Below are positions 8,356 through 16,447 of a stretch of DNA of 64,000 nt, in pieces. Made by a program: the position numbers and the translations under genes. A model generated the notes under the pieces. That model saw only the letters and a list, made by a program, of their open reading frames with translations. It had not been told where the DNA came from and ran no database searches. Numbering within the stretch: position 1 is the stretch's first letter; the number at the start of each line of letters is the position of its first letter. Location of the stretch: contig OY969712.1 in assembly GCA_963702105.1 (NCBI GenBank), positions 310,001-374,000 of the forward strand, written 5' to 3'. Source of the stretch: ZC4RG20 sp963702105 (GTDB taxonomy: Bacteria > Pseudomonadota > Gammaproteobacteria > Steroidobacterales > Rariloculaceae).

Positions 8356-9824
8356 TGACTGCCCTAATCGTCGTAGACCATCCGGAGCAATGGCCGGTCA
8401 AAGTCCGTTCGGCCGAGGTCATCAGCGCGGACGCGTATCTCAGGGAGCCGCGCTTCAGCGAGCGCAGGCGCACCCGCGTGTTCAATCTCTGCGATTCGTA
8501 CCGCTATCAAAGCGTCGGCTACTACGTCTCGCTGCTGGCCACGGCCCGCCGCCATCGGGCCATGCCGAGCGTCACGACGATTCAGGACATGAAGTCCCGC
8601 TCGCTGTTCCGCCCGGCGGACGAGCTCGAGGAGCTCATCGACCGCTCTCTGCACGGCATAGTCTCGAACCGCTTCGAGCTCAGCATCTACTTCGGCCGCA
8701 ATCTCGCCGAGCGGCATGCCGACCTGAGCCGGGCCCTGTTCAACCTGTTCCCGGTGCCGCTCATGCGGGCGACGTTCGCGAAGTCGAGCCGCTGGCGGCT
8801 CGTCGGTCTCGGGCCGATTCCCGTCGGCGACCTGCCGGCCTCGCACCGGGAGTTCCTGCGGCACGTCATCGAGGAGCATTTCGCGGGCCGAGGCCCGGCG
8901 GGGCGGGCCGGGCGCAGCGCGCAGTACGAGCACGACCTCGCGATTCTCGTCAACGAGGAGGAGCGCTCGCCGCCCTCCAACCGGGAGGCACTGAAGCGCA
9001 TCGAGCGCGCCGCGCGCGCCCAGGGTTTCGCCGTGGAGTTCCTCGATCGCGACGACTATGGCCGGCTCGCGGAATTCGATGCGCTATTGATCCGCGAGAC
9101 CACCAACGTGAACCATCACACGTATCGGTTCGCGAGCCGCGCCCGGGCGGAGGGGCTCGTCGTCATCGACGATTCCGAGTCGATCATCCGGTGCGGCAAC
9201 AAGGTCTATCTGTTCGAGCTCGCGAAGCGGCTGAATCTGGCGATTCCGCCGACGATGGTCGTCGGCCGGCCGAAGCCGGACGAGGTCGTCGCCGAGCTCG
9301 GCTTGCCGTGCGTCATCAAACAGCCGGACAGCGCGTTCTCGGAGGGCGTATTCCGCGCCGACACGCGCGAGGAGCTCGCGACCGGGCTGCAGAAGCTGCT
9401 CTCGCGCAGCGATCTCGTCGTCGTGCAATCGTTTCTGCCCACCGAATTCGACTGGCGCGTCGGCATCCTCGACCGCGAGCCGCTGTTCGTCTGCCGCTAT
9501 TTCATGGCCGAGGGCCACTGGCAGATCTACCACCACGGGGTCAAGCACAACAAGGAAGGCAGCGCCGAGACGCTGGCCGTCGAGGATGCCCCGCGCGACG
9601 TCGTCGCGCTCGCGCTCAAGGCCGCGAACGCGATCGGCGACGGGCTGTACGGCGTGGACATCAAGACTGTGAACGGCAAGCAGGTGCTCATCGAGGTCAA
9701 CGACAATCCCAACATCGACCGCGGTGTCGAGGACGCCGTGCTCGGCGACGCACTGTACGAAAGACTCATGAAAGTATTCAGGACACGCGTGGATGCCGGA
9801 AAACAACCCCGAGCCGCAGTCTGA
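8355..9824 (+). CDS. RimK-like ATP-grasp ligase with N-terminal RLAN-type domain
   Basis: 489-residue protein. Residues about 1-180 match the RLAN-type region that precedes ATP-grasp in some RimK relatives (RVFNLCDSYRYQSVGYYVSLLA, then HRAMPSVTTIQD). The ATP-grasp domain follows, with LAILVNEEE, a glutamate-rich linker, LPCVIKQPDSAFSEGVF (ATP-binding lysine), FDWRVGILDREPLF and the Mg site IEVNDNPNID. RimK-family enzymes add amino acids to a carboxylate, often glutamates onto a peptide tail. Here it lies between a C39-like peptidase and a GCS2-type ligase, which it overlaps by 32 bp. I infer a peptide- or metabolite-tagging role; acceptor unknown. Confidence 0.85.
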   Translation: MTALIVVDHPEQWPVKVRSAEVISADAYLREPRFSERRRTRVFNLCDSYRYQSVGYYVSLLATARRHRAMPSVTTIQDMKSRSLFRPADELEELIDRSLHGIVSNRFELSIYFGRNLAERHADLSRALFNLFPVPLMRATFAKSSRWRLVGLGPIPVGDLPASHREFLRHVIEEHFAGRGPAGRAGRSAQYEHDLAILVNEEERSPPSNREALKRIERAARAQGFAVEFLDRDDYGRLAEFDALLIRETTNVNHHTYRFASRARAEGLVVIDDSESIIRCGNKVYLFELAKRLNLAIPPTMVVGRPKPDEVVAELGLPCVIKQPDSAFSEGVFRADTREELATGLQKLLSRSDLVVVQSFLPTEFDWRVGILDREPLFVCRYFMAEGHWQIYHHGVKHNKEGSAETLAVEDAPRDVVALALKAANAIGDGLYGVDIKTVNGKQVLIEVNDNPNIDRGVEDAVLGDALYERLMKVFRTRVDAGKQPRAAV

Positions 9825-11067
9825 GCCCGCGACCGCCCGAGGGCCCTTGCACCTCTTCGAGGCTTACGGCGTCGAGCTCGAGTACATGATCGTCTCGGCC
9901 GAAACGCTCGAGGTCGCGCCCGTGGCCGACCGGCTGATCGAAGCCGTGGCGGGCGAGCTCACGGACGAGTACGAGAACGGCGAGATCGCGTGGAACAACG
10001 AGCTCACGCTTCACGTCATCGAGTTCAAGTGCAACGGCCCGCGGCCTACGCTCGCGGGACTCGCGGACGCGTTCCAGCGCAACGTGCAGCTCGCGCTCGA
10101 TGCGCTCCGCGGCGACGGCGAGCGTCTCATGCCGACCGCCATGCATCCGTGGATGGATCCGCATCGCGCCGAGCTGTGGCCGCACGGCTCGCGCGAGATC
10201 TACGCGACGTTCGACCGGATCTTCTCCTGCAAGGGGCACGGCTGGGCGAACCTGCAGAGCGCCCACATCAATCTGCCGTTCGCGGGCGACCAGGAGTTCG
10301 GCCGGCTGCACGGCGCGATCCGATTCCTGTTGCCGGTCCTGCCGGGTCTCGCCGCGAGCTCGCCGGCCATGGACGGGCGCCTCACAGGCGTCGCGGACAA
10401 CCGGCTCGTAGTCTATCGCGGCAATTGCGCCCGCATTCCATCGATCACGGGGCAGGTGATTCCGGAGCCCATCTACTCGATCGGCGAGTACCGCGAGCGG
10501 TTGCTCGATAAGCTCTATGCCGATCTCGCGCCGCACGACCCCGAGGGGATTCTGCGCAACGAGTGGGTCAACGCGCGCGGCGCAATCGCGCGCTTCGAGC
10601 GCATGAGCATCGAAATCCGCGTGCTGGACATCCAGGAGTGCCCAGCCGTCGACCTGGCCTTCGTCGGCGTCATTGTGGATACGCTTAAGTCGCTGGCCGA
10701 GGAGCGCTGGGGCGACCTCGCGTCCATACAGGCCTGGCCTACGGAGGCGCTGGCTCGGCTGCTCGGCCTCGCGGAACGGCGCGCCGAGCGGGCGGAGGTC
10801 GGCGAGAGTCGCTACCTGCGGGCGCTCGGCCTGCGCCGCGCGAGCGCGACCGTCGCCGAGCTCTGGGAGCATCTCATCGAGGCTGCCGCCGAGCGCGGCG
10901 CGATCGGGGACGAGGACGGGCGCATGCTCGAGCACTATCTGCGCCATGGCACGCTTTCGACGCGCATCGCCGCGGCCCTCGGCACGAATCCGAAGCGCGC
11001 AGACTTTGCCGCCGTGTACGCGCGGCTCTGCGACGCCCTCGCCGCCGGCGCGCCGTTCGTTGGCTGA
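9793..11067 (+). CDS. Carboxylate-amine ligase, GCS2 (YbdK) family
   Basis: 424-residue member of the glutamate-cysteine ligase 2 fold (glutamine-synthetase-like). Metal- and ATP-binding motifs are visible: AYGVELEYMIV near the N-terminus, ITLHVIEFK-like TLHVIEFKCNGPRP, GWANLQSAHINLPF in the middle and SIEIRVLDIQECP towards the end. Family members join glutamate or another amino acid to an amine through an acyl phosphate. It overlaps the RimK-like gene by 32 bp, and the next gene starts inside its last codons, so the three are co-translated. No glutathione gene is adjacent; a specialised ligase role in module B is more likely than glutathione synthesis. Confidence 0.85.
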   Translation: MPENNPEPQSEPATARGPLHLFEAYGVELEYMIVSAETLEVAPVADRLIEAVAGELTDEYENGEIAWNNELTLHVIEFKCNGPRPTLAGLADAFQRNVQLALDALRGDGERLMPTAMHPWMDPHRAELWPHGSREIYATFDRIFSCKGHGWANLQSAHINLPFAGDQEFGRLHGAIRFLLPVLPGLAASSPAMDGRLTGVADNRLVVYRGNCARIPSITGQVIPEPIYSIGEYRERLLDKLYADLAPHDPEGILRNEWVNARGAIARFERMSIEIRVLDIQECPAVDLAFVGVIVDTLKSLAEERWGDLASIQAWPTEALARLLGLAERRAERAEVGESRYLRALGLRRASATVAELWEHLIEAAAERGAIGDEDGRMLEHYLRHGTLSTRIAAALGTNPKRADFAAVYARLCDALAAGAPFVG

Positions 11068-11767
11068 CCTCGCCGTCGTCATCAGCTGCGAGCACGGCGG
11101 CAACGAGGTGCCGGCGGGCTACCGCGACCTGTTCGCGGCCGCCGCCGACGTCCTCGCCTCCCACCGCGGCTTCGACGCGGGTGCGCTCGAGGTCGCCCAG
11201 GCGCTCGCCGCGGCCTGCGGCGCCGCGCTCGTGAGCGCGACAACGACGCGGCTGCTCGTCGATCTGAACCGCTCCGCCGGACACCCGCAGCTGTTCTCGG
11301 AGTTCACGCGGGCGCTCGCCCCCGACGCCAAGCGGACGATGCTGACGCGGCACTATGCGCCTTACCGCGACCGCGTAGCGGCGCTCGTCGCGACCGCGAT
11401 CGGCCGCGGGGAGCGGGTCCTGCACGTTTCGTCCCACAGCTTCACCCCGGTCCTCGACGGGCGCGAGCGGATGGCCGACCTCGGCCTGCTCTACGACCCG
11501 CGCCGGGCCGGCGAGAAGGCGATCGCGGATGCCTGGGCTCGCGATCTCGGGGACTCACTGCCCGGGTTGCGCATCCGGCGCAACTATCCCTACCGAGGGG
11601 CGGCCGACGGGCTGACGACGCATCTGCGGCGCCGGTTCCCCGACGCCGACTACGCGGGCTTCGAGCTCGAGGTCAATCAGGCGCTCGTCGGGCGCGAGGC
11701 GTGGCGGCAGACGGTCCGCGCGCTCGGCGAGTCGCTGCGCCGGGTGGCCGCTTCGCTTGCGCGTTAG
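11060..11767 (+). CDS. N-formylglutamate amidohydrolase family protein
   Basis: 235-residue zinc hydrolase. Motifs: ISCEHGGNEVP, SHRGFDAGA, TRLLVDLNRS, HVSSHSFTP, RNYPYRGAADG and FELEVNQ, the usual order in this family. The only in-frame start that keeps the N-terminal strand is TTG 11060, overlapping the ligase stop by 8 bp. Classic members release formate from N-formylglutamate in histidine breakdown, but no hut gene is present. In ligase clusters such hydrolases probably remove an acyl or glutamyl group from the product. The substrate here is not known. Confidence 0.85.
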   Translation: MADLAVVISCEHGGNEVPAGYRDLFAAAADVLASHRGFDAGALEVAQALAAACGAALVSATTTRLLVDLNRSAGHPQLFSEFTRALAPDAKRTMLTRHYAPYRDRVAALVATAIGRGERVLHVSSHSFTPVLDGRERMADLGLLYDPRRAGEKAIADAWARDLGDSLPGLRIRRNYPYRGAADGLTTHLRRRFPDADYAGFELEVNQALVGREAWRQTVRALGESLRRVAASLAR

Positions 11768-11855
11768 CAGCGCCATCGTCCAAGATGACCGGATTCTTTC
11801 GCTGACGAGACGATATTCCCGTGATCAGAAGAGAACCGACGACAAGGCGGCGGCC

Positions 11856-12626
11856 GTGAAGCTCGACATCACTCAGGAGACGGAGCTCACGGTCGCCGTG
11901 TTCGTGGACTTCGAGAACCTCGCACTCGGCGCCGAGCAGAGCAACAAGGGCCGCTTCCAAATGGAGCCCGTGATCAAGCGCTTGCTCGAGCGCGGCCGCA
12001 TCGTGTTCAAGCGCGCGTATTCGGACTGGGCCAGGTACCACAAATTCACGCGCGAGCTCCACATGGCGGGATTCGAGATGGTGGACATCCCGCACTCGTC
12101 GGCGAGCGGCAAGAACAGCGCGGATATCCGCATGGTGGTCGACGCGATCGACCTCTGCTATCAGAAGTCGCATATCGATACGTTCGCCCTGCTCACGGGC
12201 GACAGCGACTTTTCCCCGCTCGTCTCGAAGCTCAAGGAGAACGACAAGCGCGTCATCGGCTGCGGCGTGCGCAGCTCGACCTCCGACCTCCTGGCCTCGA
12301 GCTGCGACGAATTCTTCTACTACGATGCCCTGATCGCCGAGCCCAAGCGCCCGCGGCGCCGCAGCGGCGCCAAGGAGCACTCCGCCAAGCAGCAGGAGGT
12401 CTTCGAACGCCTCACGGCGACGGTCTCCTCGCTCGAGGAGGAATACGACCCGCTCTGGGGCTCGGTCGTCAAGAAGACCCTCAAGCGCGTGTATCCGGAT
12501 TTCGCAGAGAGTTACTACGGCTATCGAAATTTTTCGGAGCTGCTGGCGGACGCGCATCGCGAAGGAATCATCGAGCTGGAGCAGGGCGAAGCCGGCAACT
12601 TCAAGATCCGCACCTCCTCTTCGTAG
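11856..12626 (+). CDS. NYN-domain (LabA/DUF88) ribonuclease-like protein with OST-HTH domain
   Basis: 256 residues from GTG 11856 (AAGG upstream). The N-terminal 160 residues form a PIN-like NYN domain: VAVFVDFENLA, DIRMVVDAIDLC and LLTGDSDFSPLV carry the acidic residues expected to bind metal. The C-terminal 80 residues (VFERLTATVSSLEE, WGSVVKKTLKRVYPDF, FSELLADAHREGIIEL) look like an OST-HTH/LOTUS domain, an RNA-binding winged helix. So it is probably an RNA-processing or RNA-decay enzyme. It lies 88 bp after module B on the same strand and could be its last gene, but there is no overlap. A 52-bp palindrome follows 6 bp after its stop. Confidence 0.82.
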   Translation: MKLDITQETELTVAVFVDFENLALGAEQSNKGRFQMEPVIKRLLERGRIVFKRAYSDWARYHKFTRELHMAGFEMVDIPHSSASGKNSADIRMVVDAIDLCYQKSHIDTFALLTGDSDFSPLVSKLKENDKRVIGCGVRSSTSDLLASSCDEFFYYDALIAEPKRPRRRSGAKEHSAKQQEVFERLTATVSSLEEEYDPLWGSVVKKTLKRVYPDFAESYYGYRNFSELLADAHREGIIELEQGEAGNFKIRTSSS

Positions 12627-12632
12627 TGAGGA

Positions 12633-12684
12633 GTGTCGGGGCCGGGGAGAGAAGAGGCGCCTCTTCTCTCCCCGGCCCCGACAC
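12633..12684. repeat. 52-bp perfect palindrome
   Basis: GTGTCGGGGCCGGGGAGAGA... at 12633-12658 is followed at once by its exact reverse complement at 12659-12684: two 26-bp arms, no spacer, no mismatch. It begins 6 bp after the NYN stop and is followed by CCATTTTAA. It could end transcription in both directions or be a REP-like element. Its outer end (GACACCCATTTT) resembles the ends of the nested repeat at 12912-13047. Confidence 0.85.
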
Positions 12685-12911
12685 CCATTTTAAGGAATTG
12701 TCCGCCGACCCACGGCCGCTTCCGCTCGCCTGAGCATGAGCGGCGGGCCACTTCGTTCGGGCGCCGTACCCGGCTTGGGTGCCGTCGCGCCGTCTGCGGC
12801 CCCGGCTTCGGTTGCAGGAAGTGGGCCAGTAGATTCAGGGTCCCGACTATCAGTGGAAGCGCGGTCGCGCGGCCGGCTGCGAATGCGGTTTCCGAGTTCC
12901 ATTCCGTTAAA

Positions 12912-13047
12912 TGTGTATCTGAAGAGGCGTCCGCAAACGGCCCCTGTGGGCTCGCTGGGCGCCAGGGATGGCGCCCAGCGAGCCCACAGGGGCGGGTTTA
13001 TGGCGGGCCCGACAGGGGCCGTTTGCGGACGCCTCTTCGGACACACA
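12912..13047. repeat. Nested inverted repeat, 27-bp outer and 24-bp inner arms
   Basis: Outer arms 12921-12947 and 13012-13038 are exact reverse complements (27 bp) and extend to 36 bp with two mismatches (12912-12947, 13012-13047). Inner arms 12940-12963 and 12970-12993 are exact over 24 bp around a 6-nt loop. The two pairs share 12940-12947, so the RNA or DNA can fold only one way at a time. The ends read AAATGTGT and ACACACATTT. Confidence 0.85.
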
Positions 13048-13142
13048 TTTATTCTTGTGCGCTGGGTCTCAGCATTCGCCCGCCGCCCGGAGCAGACTTT
13101 GCCTCGGCCAGGGACGGCCTTTCCTTCTTGGGAAAACGAGCG

Positions 13143-13469
13143 ATGCCCGAAGGCTCAATGGTCACTAGAAGCGGTGTCCGCGTGATCCAAGGCACGCCGC
13201 GGGCGCCGCTCGAACGTCCCACCCTTTTCCTGCGCATGTGGCGCTCTGCGCCGCCCGGGGAGGCGCCGCGCACGCTCGCGGCGCTCGGCATGGCTCGGCC
13301 GGGCCGCGGCGGTTACGTCATCAAGGAACTCATCGGCGAGATGGAACTCGCGCCGGCGGACGCCGTGGAGAAAGCCGTGGCGATCGCGCGCCGCGGGGAC
13401 GTGACCGAGGTCTACGTCAACGCGGATCTGTCCCGGTTGCCGCAGCCGAAGCTCGCGGAAGCGGGCTGA
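13143..13469 (+). CDS. Hypothetical protein
   Basis: 108 residues from ATG 13143 (a second ATG at 13158 is possible). No recognised domain. The second half (GRGGYVIKELIGEMELAPAD, AVEKAVAIARRGDVTEVYVN) has the charge and hydrophobic pattern of a folded protein, while the first 40 residues are less convincing. It overlaps the convergent yqgE by 53 bp, so one of the two ends may be wrong. Product unknown. Confidence 0.4.
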   Translation: MPEGSMVTRSGVRVIQGTPRAPLERPTLFLRMWRSAPPGEAPRTLAALGMARPGRGGYVIKELIGEMELAPADAVEKAVAIARRGDVTEVYVNADLSRLPQPKLAEAG

Positions 13470-14169
13470 GCAGCGCCCGGGCCGCAACGGTTCGAGCCGG
13501 CGGGACCGACAACGCGGCCAGCGAGGGCCGGCCCGGCAGCTTGGGCGCGGCATCCGAAGCGGCACGGTGCCGCGTGTCAACGACGACTTCCGACCCCTTG
13601 TGCACGATGCGGTCCCAGAGCAGCGCCGGGGCCTTCGCAAATACGTCCTCGGCCTGGGCGTCTGCGACGACCCACTGGCCCGCCGCGATTTCACGCTTCA
13701 GCTGAGCGCCTTCCCATTCCGCATGCCCGGCGTAGAGCCGTAGCCGGCTCGGGTCGGCCTGCTTGGCGAGTGCCGGGATCTGATCGTCGTCGGCCCCGGC
13801 GTATACCTCGCCGAAGACGGGTTGCGACTTGAACGTGCCCGCCGCGGGGTTCCGCATGAGATAGATGATCTGGCTCGCCGCGACGGGCCCGCCTCGGTAC
13901 ACCTTGCCGCCGTAGCCCTGCAGCGCGTCCAGATCGGGGTCGACCTGCTTCGGCTCCACCCACGTCGGCCGGTTCACGATGACGCCGAGCGTGCCGCTGT
14001 CGTCGCTGCGCAGCAGCAGGACCACCGTCTTTGCGAAATTCGGGTCCTTCATGTCCGGCGAGGCGATCAGGAACTTGCCCTGGGCCGGAGCCTGGGCGCG
14101 GACAGCGAGCGGGCCGGCGGCGAGCACCGCGAATGCCAGAGCCGCGGCGACTTTGAGATGAGCTTTCAT
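13417..14169 (-). CDS. yqgE: YqgE/AlgH family protein with signal peptide
   Basis: 250 residues. Core motifs of UPF0301 are clear: GKFLIASPDMKDPNFAKTVV, GTLGVIVNRPT, VYRGGPV, LYAGHAEWEGAQLKREIAAGQW. Most members are cytoplasmic; this one starts with a signal peptide (MKAHLKVAAALAFAVLA, then RAQAPAQG), so it is probably periplasmic. About 45 residues of Ala/Pro/Arg-rich sequence extend beyond the family core at the C-terminus and overlap the end of the convergent hypothetical gene. Molecular function is not firmly known; AlgH was linked to alginate regulation in Pseudomonas. Confidence 0.85.
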   Translation of the reverse strand: MKAHLKVAAALAFAVLAAGPLAVRAQAPAQGKFLIASPDMKDPNFAKTVVLLLRSDDSGTLGVIVNRPTWVEPKQVDPDLDALQGYGGKVYRGGPVAASQIIYLMRNPAAGTFKSQPVFGEVYAGADDDQIPALAKQADPSRLRLYAGHAEWEGAQLKREIAAGQWVVADAQAEDVFAKAPALLWDRIVHKGSEVVVDTRHRAASDAAPKLPGRPSLAALSVPPARTVAARALLSPLPRASAAATGTDPR

Positions 14170-14271
14170 GACCGAATGATAGCGCTTTGGCACGCGGCGC
14201 GCCGGGATGCTCGGCGTGCGCGCCCACGTTATTATGGCCGGCTCGACTCCCCGCCAATCCGATCTGGGCCC

Positions 14272-15372
14272 GTGAAGACCGAAACCACCCCCGCACCCGC
14301 CGCCCGAGGTTACCGCATGCCGCCCGAGTGGGCGCCGCACGAGGCGACGTGGGTCTCGTGGCCTCACAACCCGGAGACGTGGCCGGGCTGCTTCGAAGGC
14401 GTTGCGCCCGCCATGGCCCAGGCCGTCGGCGCGCTCGCCCCGACCGAGCGCGTCTACATCAACGTGCTCGACGAGGATCACGAGCGTCAGGTGCGCCGCC
14501 TGCTCGAACGCGTCGCGCCGGCCGATGCCGTCCGCTATTTCCGAATCCCGACGAACGACGCCTGGGTCCGCGACCACGGGCCGATTTTCGTGCTGCGCGC
14601 CGGCGATGAGCCGCGGCTCGCGCTCGATTTCGAGTACAACGCCTGGGGAGGGAAGTATCCGCCCTTCGACCTCGATCGTCTCGCCGCGGGGCGTATGGCG
14701 GCGGCGCTCGGCGCGCCGCGCTTCGTGCCCGGCATCGTGCTCGAGGGCGGGTCGATCAACGTCAACGGGGCCGGCGCCGTGCTCACGACCGAACAGTGCC
14801 TGCTGAACCCCAATCGCAATCCCACGCTCGGGCGGCGGGACATCGAGGGCGTGCTCGAAGACACGCTCGGGGCCACCGAGGTGGTCTGGCTCGGCGATGG
14901 TATCGAGGGCGACGATACGGACGGGCACGTCGACGACCTGACGCGCTTCGTCGCCGCCGACACCGTCGTCACCGTCGTCGAGCCGAACCGAGCGGACCCG
15001 AATCATTTGCCGCTCGCGGCGAACCTCGAGCGCCTCGCCGCAGTCGAAGTCGGCGGCCGCCCATTGCGGGTCGTCGAGTTGCCGATGCCGGAGCCGCAGT
15101 ATCATGGCGGCCAGCGCCTGCCCGCGAGCTACGCGAATTTCTATGTCGCGAACGGAGTGGTGCTGCTGCCGGTCTTCGGCTGTCCGGCCGACGAGCAGGC
15201 GGCGGCTGTGCTGGCCGCGTGTTTCCCGGGGCGGCGAATCGCGCCTGTAGACTGCCGCGTGCTCGTGGCCGGTCTCGGCGCGCTCCACTGCCTGACTCAA
15301 CAGGTCCCGGCGGTGCCCGAAAAGGGGTCGGAGCCCTTTTCCAGGGACGTTGCGGGACGGAGTGCCGACTGA
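14272..15372 (+). CDS. aguA: Agmatine deiminase
   Basis: Converts agmatine to N-carbamoylputrescine and ammonia. 366 residues from GTG 14272. Features: RMPPEWAPHEATWVSWPH, NDAWVRDHGPIFV, EGGSINVNGAGAVLTTEQCLLN, GIEGDDTDGHVDDLTRF and the nucleophile Cys340 in GALHCLTQQ. The natural end of the family is about residue 345; the last 20 residues (including EKGSEPFS, 350-357) come from a dispersed palindromic repeat that has replaced or overrun the original stop. It starts a plus-strand block with the deoxyhypusine-synthase-like gene, speA and aguB, forming the arginine-to-putrescine route. Confidence 0.93.
   Translation: MKTETTPAPAARGYRMPPEWAPHEATWVSWPHNPETWPGCFEGVAPAMAQAVGALAPTERVYINVLDEDHERQVRRLLERVAPADAVRYFRIPTNDAWVRDHGPIFVLRAGDEPRLALDFEYNAWGGKYPPFDLDRLAAGRMAAALGAPRFVPGIVLEGGSINVNGAGAVLTTEQCLLNPNRNPTLGRRDIEGVLEDTLGATEVVWLGDGIEGDDTDGHVDDLTRFVAADTVVTVVEPNRADPNHLPLAANLERLAAVEVGGRPLRVVELPMPEPQYHGGQRLPASYANFYVANGVVLLPVFGCPADEQAAAVLAACFPGRRIAPVDCRVLVAGLGALHCLTQQVPAVPEKGSEPFSRDVAGRSAD
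15320..15340. repeat. Dispersed palindromic repeat, copy 2, inside the aguA 3' end
   Basis: AAAAGGGGTCGGAGCCCTTT plus one T: AAAAGGG pairs with CCCTTTT around a 7-nt loop. It is read in frame at the end of aguA as EKGSEPF. The same kind of repeat is translated as KKGSDPF inside uvrA (43210). Confidence 0.75.
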
Positions 15373-15378
15373 GCCACG

Positions 15379-15414
15379 CGCCCCGAAAAAGGGCTTGGAC
15401 CCCTTTTTTCGGCG
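15379..15414. terminator. Dispersed repeat copy 3, likely bidirectional terminator after aguA
   Basis: Starting 7 bp after the aguA stop, CCCCGAAAAAGGG and CCCCTTTTTTCGG face each other around a short loop, with GCGC ends that extend the stem. It has a T-run on both strands. It is the closest copy to copy 2 (43 bp away), so the pair may work as one element. Confidence 0.55.
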
Positions 15415-15474
15415 CGCGCTATTTCCTACGCTTGTACCTTTTTCGCGCGCGACGGACGCTTGGAGATTCGCGAC

Positions 15475-16446
<972 letters not shown>

Positions 16447-16447
16447 G

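Larger units (their letters stand above)
12627..13142. other. 516-bp gene-free stretch with large palindromes
   Basis: Between the NYN gene and a small hypothetical gene there is no convincing coding sequence. The stretch holds a 52-bp perfect palindrome at its left end and a nested inverted repeat of about 136 bp in the right half. The 227 bp between them (12685-12911) show no structure I recognise. Confidence 0.6.

Noticed and set aside
9793..11067. Glutathione synthesis (glutamate-cysteine ligase)
   Set aside because: Family match only; no gshB-type neighbour, and the context is a ligase cluster.
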